Assembly (NCBI RefSeq): GCF_019218885.1
Contig: NZ_JAHUWT010000002.1
Span: 1,054,001-1,118,000, forward strand
Direction of reading: 5' to 3'
Source: Bordetella sp. BOR01
Lineage (GTDB): Bacteria; Pseudomonadota; Gammaproteobacteria; Burkholderiales; Burkholderiaceae_B
Length of the DNA stretch: 64,000 nt
The notes beneath the pieces were generated by a model. That model saw only the letters and a list, made by a program, of their open reading frames with translations, was not told where the DNA came from and searched no databases. The position numbers were made by a program, and so were the translations under genes. Position 1 is the first letter of the stretch. Each line of letters opens with the position of its first letter. This document shows, one piece after another, positions 16,945 through 25,420 of the stretch.

Positions 16945-18345
16945 ATGCCTCAAGTCCGAGCTGAAACCGACACCCTGGGCGAAGTTTACCTGCCGATCGA
17001 GACCTTATATGGCGCCAATACCTGGCGGGGGATGAACAACCTGTGTTTTTCCGGCCGCACATTGGCCGACGAGCCCGCGTTCGCCCGGGCGTTCGCGCAA
17101 TGCAAGATGGCGGCGGCGCTGGCCAACCGGGACCTGGGCATCCTGCAGCCGGACCTTGCCCAGGCCATCGTTGCGGCCTGCCAGGAAATCATCGACGGCA
17201 GGCATGTCGAGCACCTGGTCGTGGACTTGTTTGAAGGCTCCGGGGGAACGTCGTCGAACATGAATTTCAATGAGGTCATCGCCAACCGGGCACAGCAACT
17301 GCTGGGCATGCCGCTGGGCAAGTATGACCGGGTCCACCCGAACGATCATGTGAACCGATCACAGTCGACCAACGACGTCTATCCGTCCGCGATGAAAATC
17401 GCCGTCCATGCCCGCCTGGCCGGTGTGATCAGTGAACTCGACGCGCTGGCCGACGCTTTCGCAGCCAAGGCGGCAGCGTTCCAGGAAGTGCTGCATTTGG
17501 GGCGCACCTGCCTGCAGGATGGGCAGCCCATGTACCTGGGCCAGGTATTCGGCGGTTATACGGCGCTGACGCGCCGGCTGGCCGAGGCGGTGCGCACCGT
17601 GCGGTCGCAGTTGATCCCGCTGCCCTTGGGCGCCACGGCCATCGGCACGGGCCTGGGATCGGCCCCGGGCTACAAGAGGGCCGTTTTCGCGCATCTGGCC
17701 AGCATTACTGGCGTCCAGTTCAGCGTGGCCGATGATCCCTTCGACGCGATGCAGAACATGGACGCGTTTTCCCGCGTCTCGGCAGAATTGCGTACCGCGG
17801 CCACTTCCCTGGGCAAGGTCGCGGCGGATCTTATCTTGCTGAGTTCCGGGCCGAACGGCGGCATCGCCGAAATCCACCTGCCCGCCGTGCAGGCGGGGTC
17901 ATCGATCATGCCGGGCAAGGTCAACCCCGTGATTCCGATGGGGGTCGTGCAAGTGGGTTTCGCGATAGTCGGCAACGATACCTGCGTGGCGCAATGCATC
18001 CAGGCGGGACAGCTGGAAATCAACCACTTTGAACCGGCTGTGCTGTCCCGGGTGTTCGATTCGCTGACTCTGCTGGAAAACGGCGCGCGCCTGTTTCGCG
18101 AAAAGTGCATTGTCGACCTGCAGGCCGACAGCGCGCAGGGCGAGGCGGTGGTCCTGAACTCCGCCGCGATCGCGTCTTCGTTCCTGGACCAGTTCGGCTA
18201 CAACACGGTCTCAGCCGTGGTGAAGAAGGCCGCCCGGAACAATCGGTCATTCCTGGTGGAGATGCAGCAGCAGCAACTCATCACGATCGACGATGCGCGA
18301 GAATTGGTGCGCCAGGCCGCGAGAGTCGTGCCTTCGGAAAATTGA
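16945..18345 (+). CDS. Aspartate ammonia-lyase-like enzyme (fumarase/aspartase superfamily)
   Basis: 466 residues from the ATG at 16945, with GGAG six nt upstream; a GTG at 16933 is less likely. The superfamily signature GSSIMPGKVNPV is at about residues 317-328. Other conserved blocks are GSGGTSSNMNFNEVIANRA, NDHVNRSQSTNDVYPS and TAIGTGLGSAPGY. These fit aspartase better than fumarase, but the substrate-binding blocks differ (PMYLGQVFGGY instead of PMTLGQEFGAY). It converges with an MmgE/PrpD gene and a Bug receptor. Possible role: C-N lyase acting on aspartate or on an N-substituted aspartate such as iminodisuccinate, giving fumarate. The precise substrate is inferred. Confidence 0.85.
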   Translation: MPQVRAETDTLGEVYLPIETLYGANTWRGMNNLCFSGRTLADEPAFARAFAQCKMAAALANRDLGILQPDLAQAIVAACQEIIDGRHVEHLVVDLFEGSGGTSSNMNFNEVIANRAQQLLGMPLGKYDRVHPNDHVNRSQSTNDVYPSAMKIAVHARLAGVISELDALADAFAAKAAAFQEVLHLGRTCLQDGQPMYLGQVFGGYTALTRRLAEAVRTVRSQLIPLPLGATAIGTGLGSAPGYKRAVFAHLASITGVQFSVADDPFDAMQNMDAFSRVSAELRTAATSLGKVAADLILLSSGPNGGIAEIHLPAVQAGSSIMPGKVNPVIPMGVVQVGFAIVGNDTCVAQCIQAGQLEINHFEPAVLSRVFDSLTLLENGARLFREKCIVDLQADSAQGEAVVLNSAAIASSFLDQFGYNTVSAVVKKAARNNRSFLVEMQQQQLITIDDARELVRQAARVVPSEN

Positions 18346-18375
18346 GCGGGGCAATCAGCCATACGCTCGAACGCC

Positions 18376-18400
18376 GATTGGCGCAGCCGCTGCGCCAGTC
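18376..18400. terminator. Hairpin between convergent lyase and MmgE/PrpD genes
   Basis: An 11-bp stem (GATTGGCGCAG with CTGCGCCAGTC, one G-T pair) with a 3-nt CCG loop, 30 bp after the lyase stop and 4 bp past the MmgE/PrpD stop. No T-run follows on either strand, so it is a candidate bidirectional, possibly Rho-assisted, terminator. Confidence 0.5.
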
Positions 18401-18404
18401 GGGT

Positions 18405-19784
18405 CTACGATGCTGATGGCGGTACGATGACGCTTCGCAGCAGGCCGCCAATGTCGTCCACCGTTTCGAGCGTGGACAAGCCATCGTACAGCGATGCAGC
18501 GGCAATGACGTCTTGCCCGGCCATGCAATCGTTGTATTTGCCGAGCAGTTCCCCGGCGTCTATCGGATTGTGTGCGTTGCCCTTCGCAAAACGGACCGGC
18601 CCGCTGGACAGGGTCCTGCCATCCATCAATTGCACGGTCACAGTATCCGCCGGGGCGAACCACGGATAAATATCGCATTTGGCCTGGTCTTCGGTGACCT
18701 CGATCAGCGAAAACACATGGGCGACGTCGGGATCGTCAATAAGACGGGGATTCAATTCCGCAAGCCCGAATCGCTTCTTCACCGCCGCCACCGCCAGGCA
18801 GAATTTCAAGGCAAATTTGGCCTGCATTTCAGTCTGCGGTATATCGACGCGCAGCATGTTGGCCTGGGTATCGCCGATGCGCACCCTGATCCTGTCGATC
18901 TTGCGCAACTCGAAATCCGGCAGGGTAGTCAATTCGAGTATTCCATCCAGCGCCCGGTGCGATGCGTAGCAAACCGGGTAGCGCTTGATGGCCAGGCCGG
19001 ATCTGGCCAGGTAGTGGGATCCATCGCTCAGCTTGACGCCGGCGTCCACGTTTACTCTTCTTGCCGGCGAAAGCGCATGCAGCAACCCGGACCGGTGCTC
19101 CAGCGCATCCCCGGCCGCGGTAATGCCGGCCTGGGCCAATTGCGTGGCCATGATAGCTTCGGACGCCGCCAGCCCGATATGCAAGGGTTTGGTCCCGGAG
19201 CCGAAGTTGGCCGTTACACCGCTGGCCCGGCTGCAGGCGATGCCCACCGCGTGTCGTGCGATATCGGATGACAGCCCCAGCACATTGATCACCGCCGCCG
19301 TGGCGGCGATCAGGCCCAGGGTGGAAGACGGATGCCAGCCTTTCTGGTGCAGCGCATCCTGGTCCCTGCCGTACAGCTCGGCCCAGACTTCATATCCCAC
19401 TACATAGGCCCGCAGAACGTCCAGGCCTGAGCAGCCCGGCCTGGTTTGCGCCACGGCCAGGATTGCCGGCACCATCACCGCGCTGGGGTGGCTGGCCAAC
19501 GCGACGTCGTCGTAGTCCAGGACATGCGCACTGGTGCCATCCAGCAGCGCCACGTCGGCCGGGGCGCGCGGGACGCCGTTGGACAGTGCGCGCACGGGCA
19601 CGGTGCTGCGGCGTCCGCTCTCTTGCAGGAAGCGGCGGGTCGCCGCCACCGCCACGCTGTGGCGACCCGCGACGATGCACGCCGTGCAGTCGATAAAGCC
19701 GAATTTGACGATATCGGCGATATTCGGCGGGACTGTCATTCGGCCGATGGCGTAGTCCGCGACGGCCTGGGTCAAGGATGCCAT
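18405..19784 (-). CDS. MmgE/PrpD family protein
   Basis: 459 residues from the ATG at 19784, which has GGAG 6-7 nt upstream; a GTG at 19796 is the alternative. It shows the family fold with FIDCTACIVAGRHS near residue 30, DGTSAHVLDYDD near 82 and the helical block KGWHPSSTLGLIAATAA near 145. Members include 2-methylcitrate dehydratase, cis-aconitate decarboxylase and iminodisuccinate epimerase. No prpB/prpC genes are near, so 2-methylcitrate is unlikely. Next to an aspartase-like lyase and a Bug receptor, an epimerase or dehydratase of a dicarboxylate or aminocarboxylate is a reasonable guess. Confidence 0.9.
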   Translation of the reverse strand: MASLTQAVADYAIGRMTVPPNIADIVKFGFIDCTACIVAGRHSVAVAATRRFLQESGRRSTVPVRALSNGVPRAPADVALLDGTSAHVLDYDDVALASHPSAVMVPAILAVAQTRPGCSGLDVLRAYVVGYEVWAELYGRDQDALHQKGWHPSSTLGLIAATAAVINVLGLSSDIARHAVGIACSRASGVTANFGSGTKPLHIGLAASEAIMATQLAQAGITAAGDALEHRSGLLHALSPARRVNVDAGVKLSDGSHYLARSGLAIKRYPVCYASHRALDGILELTTLPDFELRKIDRIRVRIGDTQANMLRVDIPQTEMQAKFALKFCLAVAAVKKRFGLAELNPRLIDDPDVAHVFSLIEVTEDQAKCDIYPWFAPADTVTVQLMDGRTLSSGPVRFAKGNAHNPIDAGELLGKYNDCMAGQDVIAAASLYDGLSTLETVDDIGGLLRSVIVPPSAS

Positions 19785-19828
19785 GGTGTGCTCCACGATG
19801 ACGGCTAGGGCCTAGGCGAAGTCGATCA

Positions 19829-20785
19829 TTACTGGGGCTCGATGCCCGCCTGCTTGATCAACGTTTCCCAGCGCTGGTATTCGTCTTTCATGTAGCGGTC
19901 GAACGACGATGCGTCCATGGGGGTCGGCTCGAAGCCTACGGCCGCCAGCGATTGCGCGAATTCGGGCGTCTGCGCGACGGTGCGCACGGCGTCGCTCAAT
20001 ATCTTCAGCCGGTCGGGTGCGATCCCCTTGGGCGCCACCAGTCCGACCCAGGATTGCATGATGGGGAACTCCGGCCAGGATTTCTGCACTGGCTCCACGC
20101 CTGGCAGATAGCGTGATCCTTCGGGCACCAGCACTGTCAGGGCCTTGATCTTCTTGCTGGTAATTCCGCTAAGCCCCGTCGCCAGGTCAGCGCAGACGAA
20201 CGTCAGTGTCCCGCCCATCAGATCGACAATCGCCTGGGGACTCGACTTGTACGGAACGCTTAATACCTGGCCTTCGGCGTCATGCGCCACCATTTCGCCG
20301 CAAACCGTCTGCATACCGTAGGCAGTCGCGTAGGAGATCTCGCCGGTGCCCTGGCGTATGGCTTTCAAGAGGTCGTCGTAGGTGTTGTACGGGCTGTCGC
20401 CGCGGACGACGACGGCCAACGAAAACCCGCCCAGCCGCCCGATGGCCTGGAAGTCTTTCAGCGGATCGTAGTTCAGGCGCTTGAACATCCAGGGATTCTG
20501 CGCAATGGTCGTGCCAGTGACCGCCGTGACGGTATAGCCGTCGTTATCGGCTTTGGCTCCAGTTGCCGTGCCGATGAGGCCGTTGGCGCCCGCCCGGTTC
20601 TCTACCACGATGGGTACCTTCAGTTCGGGTGACAGCTTGGCCGCGAGCGCCCTGGCAATATTGTCCGTGGCGCTGCCCACGGCAAACGGCACGATAAGGG
20701 TAATCGGCTTGTCCGGATAGGCCGCGTACGCCGCGCCTTGCCAGCCAACAAGTCCGCCCAGAATCCAATACAACAAACGCTTCAT
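19829..20785 (-). CDS. Bug/TctC family periplasmic receptor
   Basis: 318 residues from the ATG at 20785, which follows a strong GGGGGGAG ribosome site. A Sec signal peptide (MKRLLYWILGGLVGWQGAAYA) precedes the mature start YPDKPITLIVPFAVGSATD. The VVENRAGANG block follows near residue 60. It is 44 nt upstream of the MmgE/PrpD gene in the same direction, forming a two-gene operon, so it probably binds the substrate of that pathway in the periplasm. Confidence 0.92.
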   Translation of the reverse strand: MKRLLYWILGGLVGWQGAAYAAYPDKPITLIVPFAVGSATDNIARALAAKLSPELKVPIVVENRAGANGLIGTATGAKADNDGYTVTAVTGTTIAQNPWMFKRLNYDPLKDFQAIGRLGGFSLAVVVRGDSPYNTYDDLLKAIRQGTGEISYATAYGMQTVCGEMVAHDAEGQVLSVPYKSSPQAIVDLMGGTLTFVCADLATGLSGITSKKIKALTVLVPEGSRYLPGVEPVQKSWPEFPIMQSWVGLVAPKGIAPDRLKILSDAVRTVAQTPEFAQSLAAVGFEPTPMDASSFDRYMKDEYQRWETLIKQAGIEPQ

Positions 20786-21068
20786 GTCTCCCCCCCGGCT
20801 ATCGCCCGATGGTGTTTTATGGGTATCGCCGACCCACACTGGTGGGGCACATCCTGCAGCATCGAAACGTCGAAGTCCACGCATCCCTGGCATGCATCAA
20901 TGCAGTTAATTGTGGCAACCACGAGGCCTAATACTTGGGATTTTCCATAGGTACATGGGCCAACTCTGACGATAATCTGGGGTCATCCGCCTGACGGCGC
21001 TCCGGCAACGGCGATTGTCGCGGCGCACCATCAGCAACTGCAGGGCACGAGGCAGGCAAGGAACACAC
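20786..21068. other. Intergenic region between divergent Bug and alpha/beta hydrolase genes
   Basis: 283 bp holding two divergent promoters by position. No coding frame with family features, no clear palindrome and no RNA gene were seen. Confidence 0.4.
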
Positions 21069-21863
21069 ATGGCAAAACTCAGGGTCAATGGCATTCACCT
21101 GTATTACGAACTGACGGGCGACGGCCCGCCGCTTGTCGTCATTGCGGGGCAGGGTACCGGTCCCGCAGCTCGTCAACCGCTGATCGACGGTCTGGCGAAG
21201 CACCACACGGTGCTTTCGTTCGACCCGCGTGGCACCGGCCGCGGAGATCCCGCGCCCCAGGGGGATTCCATGGAAACGCTGGCGCAGGACGCGCTGGCGT
21301 TGATGGATGCGATGAAGTTCGAGACTGCCAGCATCATGGGGCTTTCCACGGGCACAGGGCAGGCGACCGTGCTGGCGGCCAATCACTCTGATCGGGTCGA
21401 GCGCCTGGTGCTGGCCTCGCCATGGACGCATGGCGACGCGGATTTCCACACCTTGCAGAATCTGCGCAAGGCGGCGGCGCGCACGATGGCGCCCGAACAC
21501 TACGTGCATTTCAACGCGCTACTGCTGTATTACCCGCCTTATCGGCGCGTTCACGCGGAACAATTCAATGAGATGGCCCGGCAAGCCATCGGCAAGGCGC
21601 AGGATGCCGAGAGCATCGCCGCCCGCCTCGATGCGATCCTGGCTTTCGACGCCCGGCCGTTGTACGCCCGAATCGCTTGTCCGGCCCTGGTATGCGGCGC
21701 GCGCGACGACCTGGTCATGCCTTTCTGGTTCGCCGAGGCGGCTGCCCAGGCCATACCCGCCGCGCAGTTGTTCACCATTTCCGAGGGCGGGCACATGTTC
21801 TTCGATTCGCGCACCGAAGAATTCCTGCACACCGTACTTCCCTTTCTTAATCGACACGCATAG
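21069..21863 (+). CDS. Alpha/beta hydrolase
   Basis: 264 residues from the ATG at 21069, with AAGGA six nt upstream. The catalytic elements are GLSTGTG with Ser near residue 95 as nucleophile, ARDDLVMP carrying the Asp near residue 215, and SEGGHMFFD with the His near 244. FDPRGTGRGD is typical of the PcaD/RutD-like group. It is the first gene of a pair with the M19 homologue 8 nt downstream. A carboxylic ester, enol lactone or formyl amide could be the substrate; NicD-type deformylases have this size, but nothing specific supports that here. Confidence 0.88.
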   Translation: MAKLRVNGIHLYYELTGDGPPLVVIAGQGTGPAARQPLIDGLAKHHTVLSFDPRGTGRGDPAPQGDSMETLAQDALALMDAMKFETASIMGLSTGTGQATVLAANHSDRVERLVLASPWTHGDADFHTLQNLRKAAARTMAPEHYVHFNALLLYYPPYRRVHAEQFNEMARQAIGKAQDAESIAARLDAILAFDARPLYARIACPALVCGARDDLVMPFWFAEAAAQAIPAAQLFTISEGGHMFFDSRTEEFLHTVLPFLNRHA

Positions 21864-21871
21864 GAATCGCC

Positions 21872-22852
21872 ATGGCCGTATCAACCCTGCACACCTCGAG
21901 TATCGTCATCGATGGATTGGTCGTGTCCCGCTGGAGCCGGGAGGTATTCGAAGCGATGCAGCGCGGCGGCCTGACTGCCGTCAACTGCACCTGCTCTATC
22001 TGGGAGGGCACGCGCGACACCATGCTGAACATGGCGCGCTGGAATCGCTACTTTGATGAGTATGGCGACCTGATCATGCCCATCCGCCGGGCCGGCGATA
22101 TACGCAAGGCGAAGGAACTGGGCAAGGTGGGTATTCTGCTTGGTTGGCAGAACACCGCCGGTATCGAAGACCGCATCGACTTCCTGCCGTTGTTCAAGGA
22201 TATGGGCCTGCGCGTCATCCAGTTGACCTACAACACGCAGAATCTGGTCGGTGCGGGCTGCTGGGAAGCCAACGACAGCGGGTTATCGGGCTTTGGCCGC
22301 GAGGTCGTCGAAGAAATGAACCGCCTGCGCCTGCTGGTCGATCTGTCGCACGTGGGCCAGAAGACCGCATCCGACGCCATCGCCCATTCGCAACGGGGAT
22401 GCGCCTATACGCACGTGGCGCCTTACGGGCTGTTCAATCACGCGCGCAATAAAACCGACGAACAATTGCGCGAGATCGTCAATCGCGGCGGGTTTGTCGG
22501 TGTGGCCACGTATCCGCCCTTCATGAAGTCGGGTGCGGACACGACCCTGGACGACTGCGTGGAGCTCTTCGAATACATGATCAACGTTTGCGGCGAGGAA
22601 AACATCGGCATTGGCACCGACTTCACGCAAGATCATGACGAGGCGTTCTTCGACTACCTGCGGCAAGACAAAGGCTATGCCCGTCGCGCGAATCCGGGCC
22701 GCGGCAAGGCCCCCACGGTGAAGGGCATGGATACCCTGGCGGACTATCCGAAGCTGACCGACGCCCTGGAACGCCGGGGCTGGAGCGAAACACGCATACG
22801 GCGGGTGCTGGGAGAAAACTGGTTGCGTTTTCTGGAGCAGAACATCGACTAA
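21872..22852 (+). CDS. M19 (membrane/renal dipeptidase) family protein lacking several metal ligands
   Basis: 326 residues, no signal peptide. Recognised from LLVDLSHVGQKT (ligand His), CAYTHVAPYG (ligand His), HARNKTDEQLREIVNRGGFVG-like spacing, and IGIGTDF (catalytic Asp). The N-terminal His-x-Asp that ligates zinc in classical M19 enzymes is replaced (IDGLVVSRW), the bridging Glu block reads GWQNTAG, and the catalytic His position reads LTYNTQN. This looks like a divergent bacterial subgroup that may act on a non-peptide amide or with one metal. It is translated with the upstream hydrolase (8-nt gap). Confidence 0.85.
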   Translation: MAVSTLHTSSIVIDGLVVSRWSREVFEAMQRGGLTAVNCTCSIWEGTRDTMLNMARWNRYFDEYGDLIMPIRRAGDIRKAKELGKVGILLGWQNTAGIEDRIDFLPLFKDMGLRVIQLTYNTQNLVGAGCWEANDSGLSGFGREVVEEMNRLRLLVDLSHVGQKTASDAIAHSQRGCAYTHVAPYGLFNHARNKTDEQLREIVNRGGFVGVATYPPFMKSGADTTLDDCVELFEYMINVCGEENIGIGTDFTQDHDEAFFDYLRQDKGYARRANPGRGKAPTVKGMDTLADYPKLTDALERRGWSETRIRRVLGENWLRFLEQNID

Positions 22853-22872
22853 GCCGCGCCAGGCCGCGGCTT
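22851..22872. terminator. Hairpin between the M19 homologue and cydB (convergent)
   Basis: Arms AAGCCGCG and CGCGGCTT form a perfect 8-bp stem with a 6-nt loop, overlapping the stop codon of the M19 gene and 19 nt beyond the cydB stop. T-rich tails are short. A bidirectional terminator is likely by position. Confidence 0.45.
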
Positions 22873-22891
22873 GCACAGCTGCCTGGCAACG

Positions 22892-23944
22892 TTACTGCGG
22901 CGGCCCGTCATAACTGAGCGCGGTCGCCGTCTTGCCCCAGAACACCCGGTACGAATACGCGTTATAGGCAATGATCACGGGCAGCACCACGCAGGCGCCC
23001 ACCAGCACCAGTTTCAGCGATCCGGGCGCGGCGGCGCCCTGCCAAAGCGTGATCCGGCCCATCAGCAGCCATGGGAACAGGCTGACCGCCAGGCCCAGGA
23101 ACGCCAGGGTGAAGATCGCCGCCGTCAGCGCGAAGGGCGCCCAGCAGAACTTGTCCATGGGCCGGGGCAGGGTGCGCAGCACGGCCGCCAGCGTCAGCAG
23201 ACATGCAAGCGTTGCCAGCGGCAGGGGGGCCAGGTATAGCCCCGTCACGCTGGTCCAGCGCAGCCAGATTTGCGGGTCCATGAGCGGCGTGACCAGCGAC
23301 ACGGCGACGATGCCGGCGGCCAGCCCCCACCACGCCCGTCGCGCCCAGCGTACCGCCTGGCGTTGCAGGTCGCCTTCGGTTTTCATGATGAGCCATGCGG
23401 CGCCCAGCTGGGCGTAGCCTGCCACCACGCAGGCGCCGACAAAAACCGAGAACAGCCGGTATTCGATGCCATGGTTGTGGCCGGTGACCACGCCGCCCAG
23501 TATGTAGCCTTGCGACCAAGCCGCCACCACCGAGCCGACGCAGAAAAGCCGTGTCCAGAGAACGCGCAGGCCGGGGGGGGCCTTGGCCCGGAAGTCGAAC
23601 GCGACGCCGCGCAGGATAAGCCCGAACAGCATCAGCGTGACGGGGAAATACAGCTCTCGCAAGATTCCGCCGTAGGCAAACGGGAACGCCACCAGCAGGA
23701 TGCCGATGCCGAGCACCAGCCAGGTTTCATTGGCGTCCCAGAAGGTGCCGATGGACGCCAGCATGGTGGTGCGGTGTTCATCATCGGCCGCGCTCGTCAG
23801 CAGAATGCCCACTCCCAGGTCGAAGCCGTCCAGCAATACGTATGCCAGGACGGCAAAGCCCATCAAGCCCATGAATACCAGGGGCAGCCAGAATGCCGGA
23901 TCGTTGGCCGCCAGGCCACCCGAGTATGCCGCCAAGCTATTCAT
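22892..23944 (-). CDS. cydB: Cytochrome bd-type quinol oxidase subunit II (CIO type)
   Basis: 350 residues with eight or nine membrane segments. Family blocks are LLDGFDLGVGIL near residue 40, GTFWDANETWLVLG near 68 and FDFRAKAPP near 118. Subunit II supports the haem-bearing CydA in a quinol oxidase that reduces O2 without proton pumping. The start overlaps the cydA stop by 8 nt. No small cydX gene was seen after it, which is usual for cyanide-insensitive (CioAB) types. Confidence 0.95.
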   Translation of the reverse strand: MNSLAAYSGGLAANDPAFWLPLVFMGLMGFAVLAYVLLDGFDLGVGILLTSAADDEHRTTMLASIGTFWDANETWLVLGIGILLVAFPFAYGGILRELYFPVTLMLFGLILRGVAFDFRAKAPPGLRVLWTRLFCVGSVVAAWSQGYILGGVVTGHNHGIEYRLFSVFVGACVVAGYAQLGAAWLIMKTEGDLQRQAVRWARRAWWGLAAGIVAVSLVTPLMDPQIWLRWTSVTGLYLAPLPLATLACLLTLAAVLRTLPRPMDKFCWAPFALTAAIFTLAFLGLAVSLFPWLLMGRITLWQGAAAPGSLKLVLVGACVVLPVIIAYNAYSYRVFWGKTATALSYDGPPQ

Positions 23945-25310
23945 GATTGCCTCCTTGGGCCGGGCTGGAATCCGCGGCCGGCGCGTGTTGCAGAGTGGGG
24001 GCGATGCCCTTGTTTGCCTGGTAGATCAGTGTGCCCACGTACGACAGCAGCAAGAAGGCATAAAGCAGCAAGAAGCCTGTCAACGACAGCGCGAACGCCG
24101 CCGCCGGCTCGTCGGCCACGACCTCGGAGCTTCTGACCAGTCCATACACGACCCAGGGCTGGCGCCCGATCTCAGCGGTGTACCAGCCGGCCACGGTGGC
24201 CACCCACCCCGAAAATGTCATGCCGGCCAACAAGCGCAAGGCCCAGCGCGGCAGCGCGTCGGGATTCCATTTGCGTGCGCGCAGCAGCCACAGTCCGCCC
24301 CAGGACGCAAGCATCATCAGCACGCCCACCCCGGCCATGACGCGAAAGGCGAAGAATACGGGCGCCACTGGCGGATGGGCATTGGGGAATTCGTTCAGGC
24401 CCAGGACCTCGCCGTCCAGGCTATGGGTGATGAGCAGGCTGGCGCCGTATGGAAGGGTGATGGCCCATTTGTTGCTGCGCGTGGCCTCGTCCGGCCAGCC
24501 GATCAGCACAGTGCCCGCGCCCCGCTGCGTTTCCCACAGGCCCTCGATCGCGGCGATCTTGGCCGGCTGCGTCTTGGCGGCCAGGCGGCCCGCCGTATCG
24601 CCGACCAGCATTTGCACCGGGATGACGGCCGCCGCCAGCACCAGCCCCGTCACGAAGGCCTTGCGTTCGCCCGGGCGCAGGGGCCGGCGCAAGCCCTGCC
24701 AGGCAGAGACGCCCAGCACCACGAACGCCGCCGTGACCACCGATGCCAGCACCATGTGCCCAAAGCGCAGCGGCAACGATTCGGAGAAGACGATCTTCAT
24801 CCAGTCGGTCGGGTAGAACTTGCCATCGACCAGTTCGGCGCCTGCCGGGGTCTGCATCCATGAGTTGGCGGCCAGTATCCAGAATGCCGACAAGGTCACG
24901 CCGAACGCCACCAGGAACATCGCCAGCGTATGAATGCGCTCGGACACCCGTCCGCGCCCGAAAAGCATGATGCCCAGGAAACCGGCTTCCAGGAAGAAAG
25001 CGGTCATGACCTCATACCCCATCAGCGGGCCGACGACGTTGCCCGCTTTTTCCATGAAGCCGGGAAACGTCGTGCCGAACTGGAAGCTCATGGTCAGCCC
25101 CGACACTACGCCCAGGGCGAACGACAGCGCAAAAACCCGTATCCAGAACCGGTAGGCGTCCAGCCACGCCGTATCACCGGTGGCCCGCCATCGCAGCTTG
25201 AAGAACAGCAATATCCAGGCCAGCGCGATGTTGATGGCGGGAAACAGGATATGAAACGTCAGGTTCACCGCAAACTGAATGCGGGCAAGCAAGAGCGGTG
25301 AAAGTTCCAT
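23937..25310 (-). CDS. cydA: Cytochrome bd-type quinol oxidase subunit I (CIO type)
   Basis: 457 residues from the ATG at 25310 (MELSPLLLARIQFAVNLTFH). The frame stays open far upstream, but that part is an Arg-rich shadow of the neighbouring gene. His20 matches the haem ligand near the N-terminus; RFGHM near residue 185 provides a second. GRGRVSERIHTLAMFLVAFG matches the conserved segment of CydA. At 457 residues it is much shorter than E. coli CydA (522), consistent with the short Q-loop of CioA. It allows respiration at low O2 or with cyanide. Regulatory signals upstream are not evident. Confidence 0.94.
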   Translation of the reverse strand: MELSPLLLARIQFAVNLTFHILFPAINIALAWILLFFKLRWRATGDTAWLDAYRFWIRVFALSFALGVVSGLTMSFQFGTTFPGFMEKAGNVVGPLMGYEVMTAFFLEAGFLGIMLFGRGRVSERIHTLAMFLVAFGVTLSAFWILAANSWMQTPAGAELVDGKFYPTDWMKIVFSESLPLRFGHMVLASVVTAAFVVLGVSAWQGLRRPLRPGERKAFVTGLVLAAAVIPVQMLVGDTAGRLAAKTQPAKIAAIEGLWETQRGAGTVLIGWPDEATRSNKWAITLPYGASLLITHSLDGEVLGLNEFPNAHPPVAPVFFAFRVMAGVGVLMMLASWGGLWLLRARKWNPDALPRWALRLLAGMTFSGWVATVAGWYTAEIGRQPWVVYGLVRSSEVVADEPAAAFALSLTGFLLLYAFLLLSYVGTLIYQANKGIAPTLQHAPAADSSPAQGGNHE

Positions 25311-25336
25311 GGGTGTCTCGTCCTTGTGGTCTCGGC

Positions 25337-25371
25337 GCCCTGTACATGCCGTTGCGCGGCATGTACAGGGC
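25337..25371. terminator. Long perfect stem-loop between the exported Gly-rich protein gene and cydA
   Basis: A 15-bp perfect inverted repeat (arms around CCCTGTACATGCC and GGCATGTACAGGG) with a 5-nt loop TTGCG, between the stop of the gene ending at 25421 and the cydA start at 25310. There is no T-run. It may terminate the upstream transcript, or be a binding site or mRNA structure in the cydA leader, which it precedes by 27 nt. Confidence 0.5.
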
Positions 25372-25420
25372 AGGGCGGCTGCGCTATTGCGCCACGCGTT
25401 TACGCTGAATACCGGGCCGG

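Noticed and set aside
18405-19784. Calling the MmgE/PrpD protein 2-methylcitrate dehydratase (prpD)
   Set aside because: No prpB, prpC or acnD genes nearby, and the family is functionally mixed.
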